Assembly (NCBI GenBank): GCA_037389465.1
Contig: JAZARR010000059.1
Coordinates: 7,587,001-7,651,000, forward strand
Length of the DNA: 64,000 bases
Source of the DNA: Baylisascaris procyonis
Taxonomy: Eukaryota > Nematoda > Chromadorea > Rhabditida > Ascarididae
Reading direction: 5' to 3'
Shown: in pieces, positions 13,801 to 25,597 of the stretch
Layout of the letters: each line of letters begins with the position of its first letter
Numbering within the stretch: position 1 is the stretch's first letter
The notes under the pieces: model-generated
Databases searched by the model: none
Told to the model about the DNA's origin: nothing
Seen by the model: the letters and a program-made list of their open reading frames with translations, nothing else
Program-made: the position numbers and the translations under genes

Positions 13801-16800
13801 ACGTTGTTTTTAAAAGCGCTTCACATGCGTCAGCGCTTCAATAAAGCCTATGTACTACAACCATATGTGGCGCATTGATCGAGTATGCATCGCTTCGTCC
13901 TTGATAGCAACGGGCGGCTTTCATAGTTCCTGATGTTCTAGTTTCGCCAAAAATGCTCATTCCTTTTTTAATATTATGGATGTGACATAAACTCCCTGCG
14001 CTCAAACTTGGCCAAACTTTACTACCAATTACGCCTCCTACTATCTCCATGCTGTGTACTATGTAACATTCGCGCTGTTTTCGAAACAAGCAGCATTCAC
14101 TGCAAAGCTCAGAAAGTCTGTCTGTGGTTCACTGAAAGCATTTTCTCCGTGATCCACGTCCTACTATGAACACATACACATACAAAAACACCTGTGCAAC
14201 GAGGCCACAGTGGTAGGGGTGAGCGATCATACGCGGCGCTCACTCTCTCCTCAGTACCTTAGGTTGCAATTTTCATGGAAATAGGGACCCACACAGGATA
14301 TACGTATAACGCAACCAACTGTCAATTTAACAACCAAGTAAGACAGCTCTCAGGGAAGTGACAGCAAGATGAACGAACACGTAGCAGTATATTTCCCTTC
14401 TTTTCCGAATACCTTTTGACTGTTCGACGATAATAAACAGTAATAATTAAAAGCGCTTCGCATCGTTGCATAGTCCTAATATAAACTAATTCGTGTAATG
14501 AAGGATGAAGGACGCTGCGTGCTTCGAAAGAAGCGTTTGTGGGTATATTCTCAGCCTTCAGGCAAGCTTTTAATTCCTCACTTTTGCACGTAGCTGACCC
14601 CAGCCTCTAGCATAAAATCGAGAAGGTCGGAGCACCTCCTTTCGCAGCTAACGAGACATAATTGCCTCTTCCGTTGGGCGTCTCGAACAGCGCTGCAAGA
14701 GTTCAACATCAGGACAGCTCCCTCGATCGTTCGCTATCAACTCTAACTATTTCTTATAAAAGCCTAATTCCGCATTACCAGTGATGAAGCACGCAAAATT
14801 ATGCACCGTATAGTGTTCACGCAAAACACTGACAATGAGCCTCTATAAAGCTTTTGTGTAAAGGGGAAAATTTGGGTAGAGGCCACTCGTAACTTTACCA
14901 TGAAATGATCGGACCGTGCGGAGTTACTCAACTGACTACACTGGCCAAGTTTATCAAAACTTTTTTGAACACTTATTGTTAACTGAATCCATCGCCAATC
15001 ACTAAATTAGCACAGCTTTTCAGTCAACGAAGCACACAATCCGAAGAACAAATTTTGCATCCTTGTTTAACAGAAAATGAAAGAGAAAGCAGTATGGCGC
15101 TCGACAATAGCACGCTTGAACCTTGCTGTAAATTCACGACTTAATAAACTTAGTTATAATTTACAGCTTTGCATTGATTTCTGAGTCGATTTAGAAGCTC
15201 CACAGCTAGCAGAGATGGTAATAACACTACAAAACCGTGCTACCATAAAACATCGGTACTCAGCACAACATGAGCGATGTAAATTGAGATGGGATACTCG
15301 AGCATTACTTACATCGCCCATCATATTAAGCATAGCAGTCAGTGAATCGACAAGCACATCACGCACGAAGAGAAAACCTACGCAGCTGCAACAGCACAGC
15401 CAGCAAACACACCGTGCTTGCCCATCGCAACGACCCTGACTGATAACGCGGCGCAGTGGTTTTTATCAGAAGACAGTGTGGCAACGAGCACCACGACGAG
15501 TTATAAGCAGCACTGCATTGCGCCAACTGCCGCACGAATCAGACTGTCGAGAGGACGTTTCCTGCCGACGCCCCCCCCCCCCTTATAGCACACAGCCTTT
15601 CGAAGGGACGCCACTTGAGCACACTCAACTCTTGTGTCAGTGGCAAGCAAATTTTATAGAGTGCTGTGCAACTGAGAGATGCGGCACGTTACAAAACTGA
15701 TGCTGCGATCAATCGATACAGCACCGACTGCAACTATATAGAACATTATCTGTGCACACACTCCTCCATTCGTGTACACATCGCAACAAACGGACGGGTG
15801 GCACATGCGCCAACATGAATTGCGCGATATGATTCGTGCGGGGGTTGGCAACGCTTATTCGCCCCAAGAACAAAAAAATGCCGCAGCAGAGAAAAACAGC
15901 AGAGAACGAAGGAAGTGGCCAGGCGGAAAAGAGAATTTAAAACGGGTGGAGCACTCGCAAGGAAGTTTCGTCAGACCCTATCCCACCGATAATACCCATC
16001 GCTGCTTGTGTGTTCGAATTCAGTTCCGGTTGAGTCAAGCGACCACCCGGATGAGAACGTAGGAGCACGAAGGAAATCGTTACCTTGGCGTGTTGCAAGA
16101 GATGGGATGGTTAGCGCAAACGTTTATGTGCAAGACATGTGTGGGTGGAATGGCGGCCCCATTCGACAAGGAGAAGGAGGTAGAAAGAAGAGGAGGGTGC
16201 TACTAAACCATCATGTTTTAGACAACCAAAAATATTGTATTTGTTCCAACATTAGCCTAAGAGCCTCGACTTCTCACCGTTCTCTAAAAGGGGTTGTTGA
16301 TATGTAAGATGCTGTTCAGGCCTTTTTTCTCAATTTCACTTGAACTTTAGCTGTTCGCTAAAGCAGAATTTATAACCGCAATAGACAATAAAGAGGAGAA
16401 AGTCGTGTTCAATGTAATTCGTCCTTCCAGCACCCAGTTCGTTGTGCGCGCGGTGTTAAACTCGGACACAGCTTCAACCTTCAATAACAGCAGTCACATC
16501 TTTTTGAGCTTCTTCACTACTAACAAATAAAAATGTTTGTTACATAATGACGCTCACCGAAAAATTCAAAAGGTCTTGACTCTCGGAAAACAAACAATAA
16601 AAAATATTAGAGCGTTTCAGATGAAGTTGCATCCAGCGAACTCGTGCTTGCATAAAAAATTGAAACTTAAACTTATATGGAAGATTGTTGAGTGGTAACT
16701 TTGAGTCCCTCTTAATAGCTTCTAATGTAGGGAAATTCCTTTGCACTGCTGCAATAAACATTCTAAGACAAGGCTTTAGAACAGAAATCCACAGGTAAAC

Positions 16801-17335
16801 GTAATAATAATCATATATCTGGCTGCTTTTTCGAGTGATTACGCCAAATGAAATACCGAAGCGAGTGGAAATATTTTAAGAGCAAGTGTCATGCAGAATG
16901 CCCACGTGATTATTGCAAGGAAAATTCGCGCAACCACCATAAATCATATTTATAATAACAGCCTGCAACAGCCGTGCATCATCTTTACAGGTTCCGTGTT
17001 GTTATTGCAAGTACGATTCATACCGCTTGCATGAATCTTATGCGGATATAGCAAACAGAATACGCGAAATTTGAAGCATGCGACCTGCAACCAGAATTCA
17101 GGCTGGTGGGATACAAGGATGTGGTCATGTTAGTTGCGCTATCGTTCTCGCTAGGATCCACGCATCTTGCGCTGAGTTTATCAGGAACGGGTGCACTAAA
17201 ATAACCTCGGGCGATCCATGAGGCAAGGCCTGCCCTGTTTGCGTTAGTCATATTTACAATAAAATGTACTAGAAGCGCAAGTATGGTCTATCTGCCTACC
17301 ACTGTTCCTACTAACCAATCTTCATAACTGCAAAA

Positions 17336-17337
<2 letters not shown>
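10820..17337. other. Non-coding DNA with scattered coding-like patches
   Basis: No gene recognised. CG-richer patches lie at about 11.65-12.45 kb, 12.6-13.1 kb and 15.3-16.2 kb. On the minus strand, an open frame around 15311-15366 ends in a strong GTAAGT donor, but its upstream frame is broken by a stop. Minus-strand frames at 11645-12162 are moderately coding-like but carry no identifiable domain. A 12-base C run lies at about 15571-15582. Confidence 0.4.

Positions 17338-17393
<56 letters not shown>
17338..17393. repeat. (TA)n microsatellite
   Basis: About 27 uninterrupted TA units. It is followed within three bases by an inverted repeat. Confidence 0.95.
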
Positions 17394-17395
<2 letters not shown>

Positions 17396-17425
17396 ATTGA
17401 ACAAAATGACGCCATTTTGTTCAAT
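17396..17425. repeat. Inverted repeat (13-bp stem, 4-base loop)
   Basis: ATTGAACAAAATG is followed by ACGC and then its exact reverse complement, forming a perfect 13-bp stem. It directly abuts the (TA)n tract. It could form a cruciform or RNA hairpin, or be the end of a decayed small transposon; no matching distant terminus was seen. Confidence 0.8.
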
Positions 17426-18666
17426 GGCGAGAAGGCTGCACCATTCTCGAACTCTTCTAGTTATTTCGACATCACACCACCTTTACTTGACGTTCCTCCT
17501 TCCCACGTCTTGCATCGGATTACGCAAGAAGACAGCAATGATCAATTCAGCAAAGAAGCGGCGCAGTTTTAGCGCAACCGTACCTCCTCAGAAGCTTTGC
17601 AATGCGTGAGGGCAATAGAGGAGGGGTTAACGTATCTGTATTGGGATAAGATCTGATTAGTTCGCCTCCATGATGGCACGTGGATTTACTCGCACAGATT
17701 TTCTGATCACCGCTTAGTCGCAACCCTCTCAGGCATGTGCAATGCGGCGTCTAGAGAAGAAAACTGCAAGTGGTCTAAAGCCACGACACAATTACCGCAC
17801 CTGTTAGGTCCTCCTTTAATGTATAAAAATGCAACGTATGTCTGTGCGATTAAAAAAGTCACACTCACTTCTCTCGAATTATTTCTTCAACAAAGGAACC
17901 GACATCTAAAGGTTTAAAACAAGTAGAAGCAAGTGAAGGCAGATGAGAAGTTCTGCCGAAACTGGCACAACATGCAGTTTTTAACAATTCCGCTGATGGA
18001 TCGACCACACCCACTAATAATTAAAAACAAAGCAAAATTCTTAATAATGAATTCTTTTCCGCATTCGCACGACCGATGCGCAAATCGGAGCCTTCGTTTC
18101 CTTTTGATACCTACATATGCAAGCGTCCTAGCCAAACCCTTTCATCAAACCTTTAGTAGGAAAGTAGTTACTTAAAAAAGTAATCGACGTACGATGTAAA
18201 AGGTATTGGAACCAGTGAGACCTTGATAGGTACGTTTTTTGGTTATGAATCTTAAACTGCTTCGAAAACAGCGAATGAGTTCAACCTCGGGCCACGAATT
18301 TGCTAGGATGCGCGACAAACAAGGAAAAGTCCCCTGCTGTAGTACAAGTAGAAGGTGTGGCGAAAGGCACCTCCTCGTGGTTCAAGAAAGTCCGGTTGAC
18401 TTCGACAGCTCAGTTCTCATCTCCTATCTTCGCCAAAAAGAATGACTTCCTCCAACCATTCGTTCTAAAATTTCATCACTTTTACATTAGGTCATAAAAT
18501 GGCATTAGTTTTGAAAGCTCTGTATTAATTTGTCATGAAGTGACGTCCTTGGTTCAATTCACATCCTTGGGTGAATTTATGATTCTCCAGAAATTCGGTC
18601 TACTACTTCTGTTTATATCTACTACCTTAGTTTCCTTAATTTCAATTTGATACCACCGAATGAAAG

Positions 18667-19121
18667 CTAATCTAACAAAGGTATATAATGATCTACACGG
18701 ATCCAAAAGTATAGATCTAAGCTTTTTATGCTTAGTAATGAAAACACATTATGATCTGGTCGTCTGTCTGTTCGTGTGCCTACAGAGTTCTCCCAGAAGG
18801 TTGTAGGAAACGTTGAAGGCATGACCTTTCGCTCTAGAAATCTCAGCGTTTTGAAGTTCGGTGTTGCCGGCTTATCAATCAATGAGTTTTATCAGACGAT
18901 TTATTAGCATATCGAAACTGCAGCCAGGTAAAGAAAGACCCTGTTCGAAACTTTCGGACCGCTAAAAATTCCCCTAGCCCAGAACACCACTTACGGAAAA
19001 GTTCAACGTTATGAGCCTTCAGAAAAGTAAGCTGAGCGTCGTGCGAATCGCTATTTGTGCGAATTAAATTCAAGGCACAGCAGCACACGATAATAAACAC
19101 AAGATGGGCATTTCTGCACAT
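18667..19121 (-). CDS. Candidate secreted protein, two exons
   Basis: Exon 1 (19121 down to 18995) starts with ATG and encodes a clear signal peptide: MCRNA, then a hydrophobic core HLVFIIVCCCALNLI, then a polar stretch with SDSHDAQLTFLKAHNVELF. It ends at a strong GTAAGT donor in phase 1. A possible second exon begins at 18833 after TTTCTAG, in matching phase, and runs open to a stop at 18667, for about 97 residues in total. I recognise no family. The signal peptide and donor are seen directly; the exon 2 choice is inference, and further exons are possible. A minus-strand gene here is independent of the plus-strand astacin-like gene downstream. Confidence 0.35.
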
Positions 19122-22043
19122 CACAAGCTGTCAATAAGACAGTTTTATACGGCAACTTGGATCACTGCAGCCTCACTAGATTACCTCACCTCACAAAATC
19201 ATCTACAGACAAGCTAAAGATTCTAATTTAGAAGAGTGAAATTTGGTATCTATAATATGCTAATGAAATAATTCAGCTGGTGCGGTCAATAGGCCAAAAG
19301 CGCACATTCTCAGACTCATTAATCACTGACCCTGTCGCAACAACCGATCATTTATATATCAATATTCGTGAATGCAAAAAAAGAAGAAAAAGAAACAGAT
19401 ATCGCATCAGTGTTTATGATGAACTTCTTCACTACTGTGATGACCGTTACAGAATTTGGGGCACAGGTTCAGCTGGGTACACGACCGGCACATCGTGTCA
19501 CTTTGGAAAAAATACGCATCGGAGACAACTAAAGCGACATAGAGGAACGATACATGTCAGAGCTCTTTAGCGGAGCCACACGCTCTACATCCACAAGTCC
19601 TCCCCTGTTAATCTACGAAAGCCGCTTTTTGCATTCAGTAACTACGATACTCGGTCGTGAAAGTTGCATGAAACGTGCTCTTCACAACTTCATGTGACCC
19701 ACATGACAGCTATTATACTATTTTTGTTTGAAAGACACAGGCCAACGGGAGCGTGGAGCGAGTCACTATGAGAATGGAAGCGAGTGATCCCAAAGCGAAG
19801 CATCTACCTGTATGAAAGAAGTCCTGCTTTCGGCAAAAGTACAACAGAGATTGCTCAAATATGGCCAACTCTCTTCCCTTCCTCTATTCACCCCTCCCCG
19901 TGATTTCCACTTCTGACTTGCGAATGCGGGAATTTTCAAATAACTGCCAGCCAGCGGCAGCCGCAGCCAACTTCATAGCAAAGCCGAGGAAGCCTTTTCC
20001 CAAAGAATTCTTGTCTGGCTTAGAACACCGGCGAAATCCTGCTCACGTTTCTCTGAGTAAGAAATGTTTTTTATGTTACCTGTAGCTGACTTTTGCTGCA
20101 AGAAAATTAGGATAAACAATGTAATCGCGTTCTTTGCTACCATATAGGTAGTTTCTGACTTGCGGTATCAACTAGAAAGACAGAAGTAGAATAACAGAAA
20201 CGATATGAATATAAGTGGATAAGACGAGACGAAAATCACGAATAAGAAGCGAGTGAAACATGTGAAAGCCGTGCAGATGAGGGGGCGGAGCCAGTCGATC
20301 TGTTTTTACGGCAAGTAATGCATGTGGTGTCGGCATTTAAGGACGAGAGATTTTCGAGGCTCCATGATTTGGAGACTATGAAGTGGTTCGGTGAACTCCC
20401 AGCGAAACATTTCCGCAGGGTTAATTCCGGAAGCGAGGCAAATTTTTTAAAGAAAGAGAAAAGAAACGGGCCAAAACTTTTGAAAGTGACACTAGTGAAA
20501 CAATGCGAAGGCTTAAAAGAAGGTAGCGTTACGCCTGCCGATGCGGTTCATGATTGTGGCTAGCAAAGCTTGCTACATCTTCTCCATAAGACATTGCGAT
20601 CGAAATGAGTTAATTTTTGAAACATTGCGTACATCCTTCAAACCTTTCTACTTACACATCGCAGAGATGGGTAAGGAATGCAACCCGCTAATTTTTTGAT
20701 AAATTTTGCGAAGGTCAAATAGAATCTTATATTATTACGATTTGCAATGAAAACTTCTAGAATGTAGCAAGCGAATCAAGTCAAAACTTGCAGATATTGC
20801 TGATACGCTTCGAGGATTTTCACTGTAAGGATTCTTAGAACTCAGATCATATGACTACTGCATCAATCATCGACTTTCACAGCTGAGGCACTCACCTAGA
20901 AGCGGCTAGCGCAGATGAAACCAACAGGAGGTAACCGTTCTCTGATGCTTGAAAAGCGTTAACTAAGTGAATGTTAGTAACCGATTTCAGTGGCCAGATG
21001 ATCTTTTTGTAGAATTTAGCGGATAAGAAAACAACCTTTCCTGAGTAGCCAAAAACTTCCTGGAAAAAATTCTTTTCGCCGCAGCTTTCGACCAGCGCGA
21101 AATCCTGAACAATCTTTTCCTTCTTTTCTCCGAGACCGCTTGCGGTTGTGGTTGCAAATCAGCTGCGGTTAACGTTCCCCCTCGATCATCTTAATTAAAG
21201 AGGAAAAGATATGGCGTCACCAAAGTTGGGTTGCACGGAGAAGATTGCTGTGGGGAATGAACGCGAATTCTGTCGAAACGTAGTTTTTGCAGTTAAGATT
21301 GCTTTTGTAACAAAACATTCCTTTTCGCGTTTCTCAGCGGTCGAAGCGGACTATTTCCGGCCACTATTTCTAGTTATGGGACATAATTGCAGATAACGGG
21401 TGGTAACCGAATGAGGCAATAGGATCCTTTGTTCGCGCAAAAGTTCCACTTTATTTTGCAAAATTTCACGAGAGCCTCTCAAAGAAATTTTGAGGCATGA
21501 AAGTCCGCGCACAATTTGAGCGCTGTCTTCAAGTACAAAACCCTTTGCTTTCCCCTGAGAACATAATAGCCTGTGGTGAGACGATGACGCCGTCGAGAGC
21601 GAACTGGGAAACGATCGTTACAGGGAAGTGAGTGGCAATCTCTCATCGGGAAGCGTTACGCCCAATTTATCAACAACGCTAACCCCTACTCAACATCTGT
21701 CGAAAAATCGTCGCTTCAACTGACCCATTTTTGGAGAAGAGCGCACACACTAACGCCACTATGAAATTTATACATCAAAAAATTTTCTATTGCATAAAAC
21801 CACCCAGGAGGAAGCAAAAATTCGTGATTTTGGCAAACAGTGTTAACAGAAAAGCGCTTCATCAGACACTACGCCAATATTTTTTGACGCTGATGCAACC
21901 GCTCAACTTGGGAGTTGCACTGAAAAAAAGCTTTCATTGTTCCAGCTTTCCTGTTCGACTCCCCTCAGTTAATGGAAACTTCTTTAGCCACAACGCGATC
22001 AGTTGACCGGATTTTTGAAGAAAAATAACTTCGAGAACGTTTT

Positions 22044-22714
22044 TCAAACGCGATCAACCGAACAATCACACAGATAACGTAAGAATGAGTTGATCGCAAT
22101 CGGTTCCTTCAGAAGTAATGTAAACAACAGCCGATACATCTCGACTGATGCACAGTTAGCATCGACAATCCTCGGATAACTTTCACAATCTACCTTTTTT
22201 GGATCAAACCTGATAATACAGGAGAGCACTCAGTGCACACAGATAACAGTCAGAATATTTTCGGTGTAAAATGACTCGCGAGGTTTTTCAGAGAATCTTT
22301 TTTTCTCGCGTATCGCATTGCAGTCTATTTCACAAGTTTTATTGCTGTAAGAGTCTAAACTTCAGGAAAAAGCCTGAGCTTTCATCTAGGTGAACTCTTC
22401 TTGGCTCGTTTTACTGCATTCATACGAACATCTTATGGCGCATATCTTGTACACGAATATGCATCCAGAAGAAAGCGTCGTCAACGACGTCACTAAATCA
22501 CTCTCTTTCAACCGCCTTTTATAAAATATCACCTAATCTAACGGAGTTATGCGGGGCACGACTAGACTGTGTCGTCGTCCATTCAAGAAAAGAAAGGCCT
22601 CAGATGCCAGTGAAAGATCGTCAGAATGTGTTCGGCGCGCATGACCCAATTTTTGCTCGTGCACCCGCTCTCTGCATTCGCCAAGCTGACGGCAGCGATC
22701 ACAATAAAAATCAT
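22044..22714 (-). CDS. Candidate secreted four-cysteine peptide, two exons
   Basis: Exon 1 (22714-22665) encodes MIFIVIAAVSLANAES, a textbook signal peptide with an Ala-x-Ala-like cleavage site. It can leave at a GTGCAC donor in phase 2. Exon 2 (22209-22044) follows a TATCAG acceptor, also in phase 2. It starts FDPKKVDCESYPRIVDANCA and runs to a stop. The joined product would be 71 residues, with a mature part of about 57 residues and cysteines spaced C-x10-C-x27-C-x-C. If unspliced, exon 1 alone would read 43 residues to a stop at 22583. The family is not recognised; a secreted cysteine-containing peptide is an inference from the signal peptide and cysteines. The donor is not a consensus one, which limits confidence. 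Confidence 0.35.
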
Positions 22715-23175
22715 CCACGTTCTATCACGCTTTTCATTTAGGCGTCGTGCTTTCTGTCTGGCAAATCACTTTAATCGAATTGATAGTAGGTGCTGAATTC
22801 TTAAGAAGGAAGACATGACCTGTTAGTGTTGCTTTTCATGAGATCGTCTAGTACGCCAAGGATTTCCCAAGTCATGGTGAGAAATTTGGAACTTTGTGTG
22901 AGCGAGGAAAATTTTCTTTGCAACCAATACTTCGCTTTCTGAACAATGCTGATCAATTCGATGGTGCAAAAACAATGAATGACGAATATTCCAATAAACT
23001 AGTCAGAGGATGAATCATTATGGCGTCTATAGACAGGGTTTGCCGATATATCCTCACGAGTATGGTATGCATTAGCATTAGATGAATGCTGGCTGTTCAT
23101 GTATGAATGCTTGCTTCATCTAAGTGAAGTGTTGTTGTTCATGCAGGCATCGTTAAGCCCGTGTCATTGCTCACT

Positions 23176-23250
23176 ATGAAAGCGCTCCTACTTGTTTCTG
23201 TGTTCACCGCGCTTTCGTGCGACTGCAGGAAATGCACTCGCCAACAAAGG
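23176..23250 (+). CDS. Candidate signal-peptide first exon
   Basis: An ATG frame encodes MKALLLVSVFTALSCDCRKC and then TRQQR. This is a good signal peptide followed by a Cys-rich start, ending at a possible GTCTGT donor in phase 0. It lies about 2.2 kb upstream of the astacin-like domain on the same strand, and secreted astacins need a signal peptide. It may therefore be the first exon of that gene, but at least one linking exon (prodomain, phase 0 in and phase 2 out) is missing from my reading. It could also be unrelated. Confidence 0.3.
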
Positions 23251-25408
23251 GTCTGTTTATGTTTCAATCTCACTTTCACTATTCTATAGCAGTGATCGAC
23301 TTTTAGATCATATTCCAGCATGCTACGTCTTTACGAAAAGTGATATACTTCGATTTCCCAGCCATGCAGCCTGTTCGCCGAAGCACAACCAAACTTTAAC
23401 CGAAATTACACTGTATCCTCCTTAACATGAGCCATATTCTAGCAAACAACTTTGAAAAATCGTTCGCAGCTATGCTGAATCCTCTCTTTCAGTCACCATA
23501 GGAATCCATACAGAAACCGCACTACACATGTAAATGCGCTTCATAAGCCGCCCTGAAGAGACATGTAGTTGCCCCTGTGAAACTCGATAGGTGGTGAGGT
23601 CATGGATTTGGGTGGTCTAGGAAAACAGCAACAAAATGCTCCTCAGTTAGATTCACAGTGGTCTAAAATCAGAAAGTGCTCGACCTGCGAATTGGCTTAA
23701 CGAGGAACATGTCTGATATGGGAAATTGTACTAAAACTTATAAAAAATTTGCGAAGCCGAAGGCTGGAAAGCAATTTTTATCTGGAAAGGAGGAACAAAG
23801 GGATTTCTTGGGCGCACTATCCATCCCATCTTTGCCTCTTAAAAATAGCGGAGTTGACATTTCCTCATCTTCCTCATCTTCTCATCTCGGTTTCAACGAA
23901 CATAACTGGAAATAAAGCCTTGCCGCCTAGCTTTGCTTTATATTTTCTCACAATAATAGAAAAACATATTACTGGTATATTTGTTTATGCAAATGGAAAA
24001 CCGCATATGGTTATCACATGGATAATTGAGTGGAAAGCGTTGCAGCAGCTGGAACACTAAATACCCCAAAACAATTGCTCCATTAGGTGCGGGGTAGCTA
24101 AGTAGGATGGTTTTGAGAAAACGAAATTTAGCACATCAACAGTGTTTTGCGATGGCAGTTCATCGACAGCGACCTACCCTTCAAACGATCGCTAAACAGC
24201 ACTCTCTCCCCACCTCTAATATATCCAAAAAAGCACAGAGAAGGAGCCGTACGTGTAAATTTTCAGTGTGTTATCAAAAATGCCTTCAAAATGCCAAAGA
24301 AAACTTTTCAGATAAGAGGAACGGAAATCTTCGTACCAAGACACAACGAAGTTATTGACATTCAAAAACACGGTTCTACAAGGTATTTCCTTATTGCAAA
24401 ATTGCTTCATTTCTATGACTGCAATGCTGATTAAATTTAGGTGAAAACATGAAAAAAAAGAGCAAAAATTGCAACAAAGTCATTCAAAAGTTTAATATCA
24501 GAGGAGAATGCTAAGTGCCAGCAGAATGTTTCACAATAGAAACATTCCTACTGTCTTTTCGTGGATTATCGCAAAATCATCGCACTTCTTCACATCTGCT
24601 AGCACATGCATTTGTAATTGTGATTTCATGTCTGGCATCTACCAAGTGACAACTCAAGAATTGCAAAATTCACAACAATGAAATCTTTTAGGCACACTAA
24701 ATAGATAGGGTGCTCGTGCAGCATACAGGGTGGTCCCCCGTGCAAATTTCATATTCCTTCTTCAATTTCCGAAGGTGCCTATGACACTTTATTTCCTATA
24801 CTACACTGAAAGCCTTACATCTGGTAAGAGCGTATTTGCGCCGAGAATGAGAACGGCAAAAATCTTCTTTCCAAAAGACTGCAAATCTTCATTGTTGCTG
24901 AATTCGGTGGCAAAACATCTTCCAGCAAAATCAATGAGAAATTGAAGGTGGGAACTCGGTGGATGTGAATGTGAAAAATGTATTGCGGTATTGATCTTAA
25001 GCATCTTTGTTTTGTTTTCGGGATGCCCCCAATAGTGAACAGTATTGCGGTGCCATTCGTTTGGAGAGCTTATCGAAAGCCAAAACTTTTATAGAGAAGA
25101 TATTCACATTGACACAAATACTCTTAAATCATTGCACATCTTTTCTTTCAAATATATGCGATAGAGAGATGGGATTGCGAACAGATAAAGCTGGCGATAT
25201 GAAACTCGGTGAGTTATGAAGATCACTCTGTCATCTACCCATCAGCTATTCATACGCAAAGAGAATGCCCGTAAAGTATGTATGCCTTCACTTCGGGACC
25301 ATATATAAACTTCTGCAAGAGAGGATAAAAGTGGAAATTCCTTAAAACCTTAACAAGAAGAGAGTTGTGACTAGTGGCTAATCTCTAATAAGTTGTATTA
25401 TATTTGAG

Positions 25409-25597
25409 GAGCGCTCAACAAACTGTCTACTTCTGGCCGAGTTTAACCGATCATGAAAAAGGAGTGCTGAGGGATGCATTTTATCAGATAGAACGCCGAA
25501 CGTGTATCAAGTTCAATGAGCAAGAATTTAAGCCGTGGTACCATGCCGACAGATGGTTGGAACAGAAACCCTATGTTCTCATCACAAAGAGCGGAAA
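25409..25597 (+). CDS. Astacin-like gene, exon A (N-terminal lobe)
   Basis: The reading AQQTVYFWPSLTDHEKGVL, then DAFYQIERRTCIKF, matches the start of the astacin catalytic domain (first strand, helix A, first conserved Cys). It continues to KPYVLITKSG. The acceptor is ATTTGAG (phase 2). The likely donor is AAA|GTATGC (phase 2). The segment where astacins read GxGCxS is not present, so one cysteine of the inner disulphide is missing. Confidence 0.6.

Noticed and set aside
15308..15425. Minus-strand first exon with GTAAGT donor
   Set aside because: The ATG-led frame (MGKHGVFAGCAVAAA) hits TAG and is not in the frame that reaches the donor; joining them needs an implausibly short intron or a frameshift.
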